Assembly: GCA_000434995.1 (NCBI GenBank)
Contig: FR895288.1
Span: 1 to 11,854 of the forward strand
DNA: 11,854 bases
Source of the DNA: Firmicutes bacterium CAG:341
GTDB taxonomy: Bacteria > Bacillota > Clostridia > Oscillospirales > Acutalibacteraceae
Direction: 5' to 3'
Positions within the stretch are counted from its first letter, which is position 1; each line of letters starts with the position of its first letter. A program made the translations under genes and the position numbers. This document shows, one piece after another, positions 1 to 7,133 of this stretch. Below the pieces are notes generated by a model that did no database searches, was not told where the DNA came from, and was given only the letters and a program-made list of their open reading frames with translations.

Positions 1-182
1 CCGGATTTTGCAAGGCTGTTTGCGTTTAAAACAGTCATTACTTCGTCTGTGTGAATCGGTGTGTTTATCATAAAATATATAAACACGCCTATATGCAAAA
101 TAAAAGCAAATAGGAGCATAATTTTATATGCTCCTGATTGTGTGCTTGATTTGATTTTGCTGTTTAAAATAGCAGTTTTCAT
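1..182 (-). CDS. GT-C family membrane glycosyltransferase, N-terminal fragment (partial at left edge)
   Basis: Sixty codons are open from an ATG at 182 to the window edge with no stop. Residues 1-20 are polar and basic. Residues about 21-40 (IMLLFAFILHIGVFIYFMI) form one strong membrane helix, followed by TPIHTDEVMTVLNANSLAKS. A first helix followed by an outward loop with an acidic DE pair (here D46-E47) and then a 'LNANSLAKSG' helix start is typical of GT-C enzymes of the PMT/ArnT-like (GT39/GT83) kind, which move sugars from polyprenyl-phosphate donors to acceptors outside the membrane. The start lies 2 bp past the stop of the upstream nucleotidase gene, so the two are probably co-transcribed. 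Its ribosome binding site is weak, which fits translational coupling. The substrate cannot be told, and the family call rests on only 60 residues. Confidence 0.55.
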   Translation of the reverse strand, partial: MKTAILNSKIKSSTQSGAYKIMLLFAFILHIGVFIYFMINTPIHTDEVMTVLNANSLAKS

Positions 183-184
183 AA

Positions 185-769
185 TTATTTTGTATGCTCG
201 TCAAGTGTCAAATAGTATGAATTAAGAAAATTCTTGCGGAAGTATTCAACTTCTTTAAGGTCTATTTCTTCAATTTTCTTTTGCTGTGCTTCAAGTGCCT
301 TTTCAAATTCGCGGTTGCCCATTCTGTATTCTTCAATACATTTTATCAGTGCACTTATTTTATCGGCAGCTTTTACAAGTTTCCATAACTCAATATCTTC
401 TTCCTTTTTTTCAAAAAGAGGTTTGTAATCCTCTTTTAATTCATCAGGCAGCATATCAAGAAGTCGCTTGCCGGCAATACTCTCTATATCTTTATAAACA
501 TTTTTTATATCATCATTATAATATTTTACCGGAGTCGGCATATCGCCCGTAATCACCTCGGTAGTATCGTGATACAGTGCAAGAAGTGCGACACGCTCGG
601 CATTGTAGTTTTTGCCGAATTTTTTATTGCCGATAAGCGCAAGAGCGTGAGCAATTACTGCAACGCAGTGGCTGTGTTCGGCTATGTTTTCCTTGGTTGT
701 ATTGTTCATCAAAGCCCATCTGTCGATAAGCTTCATTCTGTTAACCATTGCAAAGAAATTACTGCTCAT
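185..769 (-). CDS. yfbR: YfbR-type 5'-deoxynucleotidase (HD domain)
   Basis: This 194-aa protein matches E. coli YfbR (199 aa) along its length. YfbR is a cytosolic metal-dependent phosphohydrolase that removes the 5' phosphate from deoxyribonucleoside monophosphates. The shared N-terminus contains RMKLIDRWALM, with the R17-W18 pair that contacts substrate in YfbR. The HD metal ligands are visible as H32, H67-D68 and D136, and the E71 and D76 active-site positions are kept in YHDTTEVITGDMPTPVKYY. The reading frame stays open further upstream to 838, but the ATG at 769 is preferred: it has the ribosome binding site AAAGGAAG 6 bp upstream, and homology begins there. The gene overlaps the 3' end of aspS by 11 bp, which implies coupled translation. 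A role in dNMP pool control or nucleotide salvage is inferred from the family. Confidence 0.9.
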   Translation of the reverse strand: MSSNFFAMVNRMKLIDRWALMNNTTKENIAEHSHCVAVIAHALALIGNKKFGKNYNAERVALLALYHDTTEVITGDMPTPVKYYNDDIKNVYKDIESIAGKRLLDMLPDELKEDYKPLFEKKEEDIELWKLVKAADKISALIKCIEEYRMGNREFEKALEAQQKKIEEIDLKEVEYFRKNFLNSYYLTLDEHTK

Positions 770-2549
770 CTTTTTCTTCCTTTGTAATGTTAATTCCGAG
801 TTCATCAAGCTGAATATCATCAATATAGCTTGGTGCACCGCTCATAAGTTCGCTTGCATTTTGAACTTTCGGGAACGCTGTAACATCTCTCAAGCTGTCT
901 GCACCGCAAATAAGCATTGCAAGCCTGTCAAGTCCAATGCCCATACCACCGTGCGGCGGAGCGGCGTATTTATACGCTTCAACAAGGAAGCCAAATTTTG
1001 CGTCAATTTCTTCCTGTTCCATACCGAGAAGTTCAAACATCTTGTTTTGAAGTTCACAATCAGTAATTCTCATTGAGCCGGATGAAAGTTCCGTACCGTT
1101 TAATACAAGATCAAATGCTTTAGCCCTAACCTTGTCTTTATCTGTATCAAGGTAATCAATGCATTCTTCCATAGGCATTGTGAAAGGATGGTGCATTGCA
1201 AGCCATTCGCCTGTTTCTTCATCGTATTCAAAAAACGGCATTTCTGTAATCCAAAGGAAATTCCATTTGCCCTGCGGAATAATATCAAGCTCTTTTGCAA
1301 CAATAAGGCGGAGAGCACCAAGAACTGAAAGTGCATCGCTTGTTTTGTCAGATACAATAAATACGCAGTCGCCTTTTTCAACACCGAGTGTGCCGATAAG
1401 TTCATCAAGTTCGCCGTCTTTTAAGAATTTATTGAAAGAACATGTAGGTGCTTCGTCTGCCCATCTTATGTAAGCAAGGCCTTTAGCGCCGATACCTTTT
1501 GCATGTTCTGTAAGTTTGTCAATTTTCTTTCTTGTATACACATTAGCTGCACTTTTAGCAACTATTGCCCTTACCGATCCGCCGTTTTGGATAGCGTTTT
1601 TGAAAACGATAAAATCAGTTTTATCAGCCCAGGCTGTTATATCTTGAATTAACATACCAAAACGGGTATCAGGCTTGTCTGAACCGTATTTTTCCTGCGC
1701 TTCGGCAAAAGTCATACGAGGGAGAGGGAAATCAATATCAACATCTATTGTTTCTTTCATAAGCTTTTTGATAAAGCCCTCTGCCATTTGCATAATATCA
1801 TCTGTGTCTACAAATGACATTTCAAGGTCGATTTGAGTGAATTCAGGCTGCCTGTCTGCACGCAAGTCCTCATCTCTGAAGCAGCGTGCAAGCTGAATAT
1901 ATCTGTCAAATCCGGCGATCATACAAAGCTGCTTGTAAATTTGCGGCGATTGCGGAAGTGCGTAGAATTTACCGTTATGAACACGAGAAGGAACAACATA
2001 GTCCCTCGCACCTTCCGGTGTTGACTTAATCATCATCGGTGTTTCAATTTCGATAAAATCATTATCATAAAAATATTCTCTTGCAATTTTTGCAATTTTA
2101 TGTCGCATTAAGATATTTTGTGTAAGTTTTTCGTTACGAAGATTTAAGTAACGGTACTTAAGTGTTGTTTCGTCACCTACTTTTTCACTTTTTGCGATTT
2201 CAAAAGGCGGAGTTTCGGCTTTTGATATAATACGAAATTCCTTTACATTGATTTCAATATCACCTGTTGCGATTTTGTTTGTTTTGCTTTCACGCTCACA
2301 AACTGTACCAACTGCGGCTACAACATATTCTGCCCTTACACTCTGTGCTTTTGCAAAAACTTCTCTGTCGGTTGTATCGTTAAATGAAAGCTGAATAAGG
2401 CCTGTTCTGTCCCTCAAATCAATAAAAATGAGATTTCCGAGGTCACGCTGCCTTTGGCACCAACCGAAAAGGGTAACCTCTTTACCTACATCTTCAATTC
2501 TAAGGTCACCGCAATAATTTGTTCTTTTAAGTCCCTTAATTGTATCCAT
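759..2549 (-). CDS. aspS: Aspartyl-tRNA synthetase, bacterial type
   Basis: A full-length 596-aa class IIb synthetase that charges tRNA-Asp with aspartate in the cytosol. In order: an N-terminal OB-fold anticodon-binding domain (about 1-110, YCGDLRIEDVGKEVTLFGW); the catalytic core with KYRYLNLRNE (131-140), SPQIYKQL (201-208), motif 2 FRDEDLRADRQPEFTQIDLE (224-243) and motif 3 GMGIGLDRLAML (535-546); and a GAD insertion domain (about 300-420) that marks the bacterial form. The OB-fold sequence QRDLGN has Leu (L37) where non-discriminating AspRS such as that of Pseudomonas carries His. This suggests, but does not prove, an enzyme specific for tRNA-Asp. The ATG at 2549 has GAAAGG 9 bp upstream. 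The gene starts 27 bp after the hisS stop and overlaps yfbR, so the three are probably one transcript. Confidence 0.97.
   Translation of the reverse strand: MDTIKGLKRTNYCGDLRIEDVGKEVTLFGWCQRQRDLGNLIFIDLRDRTGLIQLSFNDTTDREVFAKAQSVRAEYVVAAVGTVCERESKTNKIATGDIEINVKEFRIISKAETPPFEIAKSEKVGDETTLKYRYLNLRNEKLTQNILMRHKIAKIAREYFYDNDFIEIETPMMIKSTPEGARDYVVPSRVHNGKFYALPQSPQIYKQLCMIAGFDRYIQLARCFRDEDLRADRQPEFTQIDLEMSFVDTDDIMQMAEGFIKKLMKETIDVDIDFPLPRMTFAEAQEKYGSDKPDTRFGMLIQDITAWADKTDFIVFKNAIQNGGSVRAIVAKSAANVYTRKKIDKLTEHAKGIGAKGLAYIRWADEAPTCSFNKFLKDGELDELIGTLGVEKGDCVFIVSDKTSDALSVLGALRLIVAKELDIIPQGKWNFLWITEMPFFEYDEETGEWLAMHHPFTMPMEECIDYLDTDKDKVRAKAFDLVLNGTELSSGSMRITDCELQNKMFELLGMEQEEIDAKFGFLVEAYKYAAPPHGGMGIGLDRLAMLICGADSLRDVTAFPKVQNASELMSGAPSYIDDIQLDELGINITKEEKDEQ
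776..783 (-). promoter_or_regulatory. Ribosome binding site deciding the yfbR start
   Basis: AAAGGAAG on the minus strand, 6 bp before the ATG at 769, lies inside the last codons of aspS. It supports a start at 769 rather than the upstream in-frame ATG at 838, and suggests that ribosomes finishing aspS help initiate yfbR. Confidence 0.75.
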
Positions 2550-2576
2550 TTTATTTAACCTTTCACAAATAAGTTA

Positions 2577-3929
2577 TTATTCTTCCTCACTGTTCTTAAG
2601 TCCGAAGAGTGAGCCAAAATCAAATTCTTCACCGTTTATTTCCAAATCTGCAAGCTGGTCATTAAGAGATATGTTATAAAAACCGCTTACAAATGTGTCG
2701 AGGTTAATTTCGGTTTCTTCGCCTGTTTGCATATTTTTAAGCTTGGCAATTTTGTTTTCAACTTCATTGTCGCCGATTACAACATTGAATTTAGCACCAA
2801 GCTTGTCTGCATATTTCATCTGCGCCCTTACACTTCTTTGGTTAAGGTCTAACAGAGCAGAAAAACCTTCTTCTCTCATATCTTTAGCTATTTCAAGTGC
2901 TTTAAGCGTAGCTTTTTCGCCGAGTGCAACAATAAATAAATCCGGCTTTTCGGCTTGCGGAAATTCACAACCCTGTGCTTCCATAAGAAGCATAAGCCTT
3001 TCAAGTCCCATTGCAAAGCCGAGTGACGCTGTGTGCTGGCCGCCGAGTTCTTCAACAAGGCCGTCATATCTGCCGCCGCCGCAAACAGTTCCTTGCGCGC
3101 CTATTGAGTTTGAAACAAATTCAAACACTGTTTTTGTATAATAATCAAGTCCTCTTACAATTTGCGGATTGATTTTATATTCAATATTTTGTGCATCAAG
3201 ATATTTCTGTACTTTTTCAAAATGCTCTTTGCATTCATCGCAAAGGTAATCAATAACTACCGGTGCGCCCTGTGCAATTTCGTGGCAAATAGGGCTTTTG
3301 CAGTCAAGAATACGCATAGGGTTTCTGTCAAGTCTGCCCTTGCAGGTGTCACAAAGTTCATCCTTGCGTGAAGCAAAGTATTCTTTAAGTGCTTTGTGAT
3401 ATTCAGCACGGCATTTTGGGCAACCGATTGAATTTATTTCAAGGCTTAAATCTCGAACACCGAGTGTATCGAAAATTGATTTTGCAAGCGCAATTATTTC
3501 TGCGTCGGCAAGAGGGGAGGCTGTACCGAAACATTCAACACCAAATTGGTGAAATTCCCTTAGCCTGCCTGCCTGCGGTTTTTCATATCTGTAACAAGAT
3601 ATAAGATAGCAAACCTTTTGCGGAAGTGCTTCATTGCAAAGTCCGTTTTCAAGGAAAGAGCGAACAGCACCGGCAGTGCCTTCCGGCCTTAAAGTGATTG
3701 ACCTGCCACCCTTGTCATCAAATGTATACATTTCTTTTTGAACTACATCGGTAGTGTCACCTACACCTCGCTGAAAAAGTTCCGTATGTTCAAAAACAGG
3801 TGTTCTTATCTCTTTATATCCGAATTTTGAAGCTACATCCAAAGCAGTTGCTTCAATATATTGATTTTTGTGTACATCTTTAGGCAAAACATCTTTTGTG
3901 CCTTTAATAGCTTTAGTTATAAGTGCCAT
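2577..3929 (-). CDS. hisS: Histidyl-tRNA synthetase
   Basis: A complete 450-aa class IIa synthetase that charges tRNA-His. Signatures in order: KAIKGTKDVLP (6-16); motif 2 region CYRYEKPQAGRLREFHQFGV (112-131); the HisRS-specific RGLDYYTKTVFEF (259-271); GGGRYDGL (284-291); motif 3 LGFAMGLERL (303-312); and a C-terminal anticodon-binding domain (about 328-412). An insert at about 168-235 holds eight cysteines in four pairs (C170/C173, C193/C196, C210/C215, C230/C233), as in many clostridial HisRS, and probably binds metal. Residues about 413-450 form an acidic tail beyond the usual ~420-aa end. AGGAG lies 6 bp before the ATG. The leader between the mgsA-side terminator and the start is too short for a T-box, the element that often controls hisS-aspS in Firmicutes. 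Confidence 0.97.
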   Translation of the reverse strand: MALITKAIKGTKDVLPKDVHKNQYIEATALDVASKFGYKEIRTPVFEHTELFQRGVGDTTDVVQKEMYTFDDKGGRSITLRPEGTAGAVRSFLENGLCNEALPQKVCYLISCYRYEKPQAGRLREFHQFGVECFGTASPLADAEIIALAKSIFDTLGVRDLSLEINSIGCPKCRAEYHKALKEYFASRKDELCDTCKGRLDRNPMRILDCKSPICHEIAQGAPVVIDYLCDECKEHFEKVQKYLDAQNIEYKINPQIVRGLDYYTKTVFEFVSNSIGAQGTVCGGGRYDGLVEELGGQHTASLGFAMGLERLMLLMEAQGCEFPQAEKPDLFIVALGEKATLKALEIAKDMREEGFSALLDLNQRSVRAQMKYADKLGAKFNVVIGDNEVENKIAKLKNMQTGEETEINLDTFVSGFYNISLNDQLADLEINGEEFDFGSLFGLKNSEEE

Positions 3930-3951
3930 ATTGTTCTCCTGTTACTGTATC

Positions 3952-3983
3952 ATAAAAATTGGGTGAGCGGTAAAACTCACCCA
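3952..3983 (-). terminator. Intrinsic terminator between mgsA and hisS
   Basis: On the minus strand, a perfect 8-bp stem (TGGGTGAG / CTCACCCA, arms 3983..3976 and 3967..3960) with an 8-base loop is followed by A and five T. It begins 8 bp after the mgsA stop, so it should end the transcript coming from mgsA. The stem ends only 30 bp before the hisS start. I saw no convincing sigma-A promoter for hisS in that gap, so partial read-through or a promoter within mgsA is likely. Confidence 0.75.
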
Positions 3984-3991
3984 TTATTGTT

Positions 3992-4408
3992 TTATCTTGA
4001 TGGATTGTATCTTGGGTTTACAATCTCTCTCCATTCAAAGTCGCCTCTTTCAACACCGCGTATTAACGCTTCTGCTGTGGCAATGTTAGTTGCGAAGGGA
4101 ATGTTGTGCACATCGCACAGGCGCAAAAGGTCGTGGTCACTCGGTTCGTGCGGCTTTGGTGAAAGCGGGTCCCTAAAGAAAATTAAAAGGTCGATTTCAT
4201 TACAAGCAATTCGGCTTGCTATTTGCTGCCCGCCACCCTGGCTTCCGGCAAGAAAACAGTTTATTTTAAGGCCTGTTGCCTCGGAAACAAGCTTACCTGT
4301 TGTGCCTGTTGCACAAACATCGTGCCTGCTGATAATCCCACAATAAGCAATGCAAAATTGAACTAACAGTTCTTTTTTAGCATCGTGTGCAATTAAAGCT
4401 ATATTCAT
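3992..4408 (-). CDS. mgsA: Methylglyoxal synthase family protein with altered catalytic residues
   Basis: This 138-aa protein aligns without gaps to the core of E. coli MgsA at an offset of 11 residues. MgsA converts dihydroxyacetone phosphate to methylglyoxal and phosphate, bypassing lower glycolysis. Kept features: ALIAHDAKKE (H8 = E. coli H19), the phosphate-binding ATGTTGKL (33-40), FFRDPLSPKPHEP (D80 = D91, H87 = H98) and NIPFATNIATAE. Two acidic residues are not kept: the catalytic base D71 is G60 (AGSQGGGQQ instead of GGDQQ), and D101 is S90 (HEPSDHD, with an Asp one residue later). The length is close to B. subtilis MgsA (137 aa). GGAGG sits 6 bp before the ATG. Position after mreBCD-PBP2 matches the usual clostridial place of mgsA. 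Family membership is sure; enzyme activity is doubtful. Confidence 0.88.
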   Translation of the reverse strand: MNIALIAHDAKKELLVQFCIAYCGIISRHDVCATGTTGKLVSEATGLKINCFLAGSQGGGQQIASRIACNEIDLLIFFRDPLSPKPHEPSDHDLLRLCDVHNIPFATNIATAEALIRGVERGDFEWREIVNPRYNPSR

Positions 4409-4485
4409 AGTTTTCCTCCAAAATTAGTTTCGTTCGTTAAAAATATTTACTGTCTTAAAATATTATATCTATACCAAATCAATTT

Positions 4486-4514
4486 ATTTTATCACAAAAT
4501 CAGCTTTTATTCAA
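4486..4514 (-). promoter_or_regulatory. Candidate sigma-A promoter for mgsA
   Basis: On the minus strand, TTGAAT (4514..4509) is followed after 17 bp by TAAAAT (4491..4486), with TGA directly before the -10 as in extended -10 promoters. It lies in the 134-bp gap between mrdA and mgsA, about 80 bp before the mgsA ATG. A second TATAAT hexamer at 4467..4462 has no good -35 at the proper distance. No hairpin terminator is visible after mrdA, so mgsA may also be read from the mre operon. Confidence 0.45.
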
Positions 4515-4542
4515 CAATAAATTATATATAAGTCTTAAAAAA

Positions 4543-6561
4543 TTAAGGTAAAAGCGTTCCGACTTTTTGGTTTGTTTTTGCGTCGGTGTTGTTTTGATAC
4601 CAATAATTGATAATATCTTTAGTCATTTCTGCTGTTTCCGAACCTGAACCTGCAAGCTCAACTACTGATGATACTGCAATTTCAGGGTTTTCATATGGTG
4701 CAAATGTGATAAGAAAACCGTTATTCCTCTTAACACCGTTTACTTTAACTTCCGATGTACCTGTTTTGCAGGCAACCTTTGTTTTCATATCGGAAAATAC
4801 TAAATACGGGCCGCCGTTTGTAGCAACAAGGCGCATACCCTGATGCACGGTGTTAACTGTACTTTGGCTCAATCCTACTGTTTCGGCAACAGATTTTGTT
4901 TTTTCATTAACCGAACCTGTGGCTGAAGAAATGATTGATTTTACAAAATGAAGTTCATATCTTGTTCCGCCGTTTGCAACTGTTGAACAGTAGTTTGCAA
5001 GTTGAAGCGGAGTGAAAAGGTTATCACTTTGGCCGATAGCAGTTTGAAGTGTATCACCGGCATTCCATATGCCGCCGTTATTTTCTCTGTTTTCAGGGGA
5101 GGCGAGTATACCTGCCGATTCGGCAATTTCAACACCTGTTTTTTCACCTAAACCAAATGCACTTGCGTACTCGTCAATTTTAGAAATGCCGACTCTCATA
5201 GCACAATTGTAGAAGAAAATGTTACACGAATCACGAAGCGCTGTTTTTACATTTTCACCGCCGTGTGCATTACCGTGCAGGCATTTGAATTTTTGTCCTC
5301 TGTATTTCATTGTACCGCCGCAGTTGAAAATAGTATCGGAACTTATTGAACCCTCTTCAAGCGAAGCACTTGCTACAACAGGCTTAAAGGTTGAACCCGG
5401 TGCATAAGTACCCATAGCAAATCTTGACCAAAGCGGATTGCGTGGGTTTGAAATAAGCTCGTCATATTTATCGTAATAATCGTTTAAATCGTAAGTAGGG
5501 TATGATGCGGCGGCAAGTACATCACCGTTGTTAACATCTTCCACTACTACTGCGCCTGCCGATGAAGCTATGCTTACTTTGTTGCAAACCGAAGCAAGCC
5601 TTTTTTGTGCCAGCACCTGCAAATCACGGTCAATAGACAATACTACCGTATTGCCCTGAATAGGCTTTTTCGTTATTTCCTGTGAAACGGTTCCGTCTTT
5701 TGAAATTGTAATTGTAAGTTCACCGGGTGTACCCCTGAGTTCGCTTTCGCAAGCTCGCTCAATGCCCGATTCACCTATTTGGTCGGTAATTTTGTAACCG
5801 TCATCTTTTTTCTCGTTATATTCCTCGGCGTTTATTTTTCGTACTGTGCCTAAAATATGCGGTGCGATTGTAGAATCAACATATTCCCTGTATGCCACAA
5901 TTCTTACATCTGCGCCGAGATAAGTTTCTTTATCTTCTTTAATCATAGCAACTGTTTCATCACTTACTTCATCAGCTATGGTTACAGGATTTTCATATGA
6001 AAAAAGAAGCCTTGTAAGCTCATATCTAATATTGCCTATTTTCAGTGCGGTTTCGGCATCATAACCTTCAATTTCATATTTTTCAATCATTGCATCATAG
6101 CAGTTTTGTGCTGTTGCATATGGCTGAAGATTTAGCATATCCGCACTTTTCATAGTGGCAATATCTTCTTTTTTGCCTTTAAATTTTACTCTTCCGTCTT
6201 TTGTTATTTTTAACGGAAGATTTTGAGTGTATTCTTCCTTATTTTTTTCAAAAAGTTTTATGAGATTATAAATAATTTCATTTCTTCTTTTATTATCTTT
6301 TTGAGATGGGAAAAATACCGCATTTAAAATTATTGAATTTCCCTGCTTGTTTGTTACAAGTGCGTTACCGTTTCTGTCAACAATTTCGCCCCTTGCAGCT
6401 TCAAGTTCAACTATATATTTACTTTCTGTGTTATTTTGTGCGGCATAATATTCGTTGTTTTTAACCTGAATGTTAAATAAATCTGCCGCAAATGAAAAGA
6501 TAACTAAGCAGACAACTATCAGTGCAAAAACACTTCTGCCACTTTTATATTTACTTTTCAC
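4543..6561 (-). CDS. mrdA: Penicillin-binding protein 2, elongation-specific class B transpeptidase
   Basis: A 672-aa membrane-anchored D,D-transpeptidase that cross-links peptidoglycan during lateral wall growth, acting with RodA and the MreBCD complex. A short basic N-terminus precedes one membrane anchor (about 10-27). The dimerisation ('pedestal') domain includes the class B motif ARGEIVDRNGNALVTN (56-71) and GESGIERACESELRGTPG (263-280). The transpeptidase domain has all three catalytic motifs: STFK (S390, K393), SCN (445-447) and KTGT (599-602). A long variable segment (about 85-225) lies between the first conserved blocks. The start codon is GTG, fixed by AAGGAG 7 bp upstream. It lies 29 bp after mreD, which identifies it as the elongation PBP2 rather than a division PBP3. 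RodA, its usual partner, is not next to it here. Confidence 0.93.
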   Translation of the reverse strand: MKSKYKSGRSVFALIVVCLVIFSFAADLFNIQVKNNEYYAAQNNTESKYIVELEAARGEIVDRNGNALVTNKQGNSIILNAVFFPSQKDNKRRNEIIYNLIKLFEKNKEEYTQNLPLKITKDGRVKFKGKKEDIATMKSADMLNLQPYATAQNCYDAMIEKYEIEGYDAETALKIGNIRYELTRLLFSYENPVTIADEVSDETVAMIKEDKETYLGADVRIVAYREYVDSTIAPHILGTVRKINAEEYNEKKDDGYKITDQIGESGIERACESELRGTPGELTITISKDGTVSQEITKKPIQGNTVVLSIDRDLQVLAQKRLASVCNKVSIASSAGAVVVEDVNNGDVLAAASYPTYDLNDYYDKYDELISNPRNPLWSRFAMGTYAPGSTFKPVVASASLEEGSISSDTIFNCGGTMKYRGQKFKCLHGNAHGGENVKTALRDSCNIFFYNCAMRVGISKIDEYASAFGLGEKTGVEIAESAGILASPENRENNGGIWNAGDTLQTAIGQSDNLFTPLQLANYCSTVANGGTRYELHFVKSIISSATGSVNEKTKSVAETVGLSQSTVNTVHQGMRLVATNGGPYLVFSDMKTKVACKTGTSEVKVNGVKRNNGFLITFAPYENPEIAVSSVVELAGSGSETAEMTKDIINYWYQNNTDAKTNQKVGTLLP

Positions 6562-6568
6562 TAAAAAT

Positions 6569-6574
6569 CTCCTT
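6569..6574 (-). promoter_or_regulatory. Ribosome binding site fixing the GTG start of mrdA
   Basis: AAGGAG on the minus strand lies 7 bp before the GTG at 6561. No in-frame ATG lies between it and the first conserved residues, so the GTG start is well supported. Confidence 0.8.
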
Positions 6575-6590
6575 GTTTATCAACTACCGC

Positions 6591-7133
6591 TTATTTGTGG
6601 TTTTTATCCTCAATAATAAGCTGTGGCGCTTGGTTCAGCTTCCTTTTAATCGGCTTTAAAATTAAGTAAATTATCGGGGTAAGCACAAGTGTGTAAATTA
6701 CACACGGTAAATAGAAAGTTACAAGCGTCATTTCGCCGCCGCTTACTCCCTTTATGATAATGAAAAACAGCCAATAAATAAATGCGTAAAGCACCGTTGT
6801 TACTGTTATTGAAACAATATTTGTGATAAAAATGTTTCTTGCAATGTAAGTTACAAGTGCTGATGAGAAAAAGCACATAAGCATAATATATATGCAATTA
6901 AAGCCCATATGCACACCTGATGTTAAATCCCATAAAAGCCCGGCAAAAAGCCCTAATAATGCACCGTTTCTCTCATCTTCGCCCATAGCAAGAATAATAC
7001 TTACCGGAAGAAGAAGAAAACATCTTGCACCGTAAATTTCAGGAAAAAGGCCGCTCACATTTTGCAGTAAATCACAAATAAGAATTATAAGGCAGTAGAA
7101 AATATATTTAATTGTCTGTTGCCTTTTACTCAT
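6591..7133 (-). CDS. mreD: Rod shape-determining protein MreD
   Basis: A 180-aa integral membrane protein of the elongasome. It has about five or six hydrophobic helices (roughly 8-27, 37-51, 58-70, 77-98, 105-128, 136-158) and a basic, polar C-terminal tail. The sequence GLFAGLLWDLTSG (61-73) is the most conserved MreD stretch, and 180 aa is close to the usual MreD length. The ATG shares its first base with the last base of the mreC stop (TAATG), and GAGGG lies upstream, so mreC and mreD are translationally coupled. MreD sequences diverge widely; the call rests on topology, this motif and the position between mreC and PBP2. Confidence 0.9.
   Translation of the reverse strand: MSKRQQTIKYIFYCLIILICDLLQNVSGLFPEIYGARCFLLLPVSIILAMGEDERNGALLGLFAGLLWDLTSGVHMGFNCIYIMLMCFFSSALVTYIARNIFITNIVSITVTTVLYAFIYWLFFIIIKGVSGGEMTLVTFYLPCVIYTLVLTPIIYLILKPIKRKLNQAPQLIIEDKNHK

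Noticed and set aside
759..838. Longer yfbR start at 838
   Set aside because: The extra 23 codons lie within aspS coding sequence and show no homology to YfbR; the ATG at 769 has a good ribosome binding site and matches the family N-terminus.
2695..3141. 148-codon open frame on the plus strand inside hisS
   Set aside because: It is antisense to conserved HisRS motifs and low in complexity (Ser/Leu rich), with no promoter or family signature.
4462..4467. TATAAT hexamer upstream of mgsA
   Set aside because: No -35-like sequence lies 16-18 bp upstream on the minus strand; the pair at 4486..4514 is better.
4409..4542. Possible riboswitch or small RNA between mrdA and mgsA
   Set aside because: The stretch is very AT-rich, 134 bp long, with no stable stem or conserved riboswitch core visible; only a promoter is supported.
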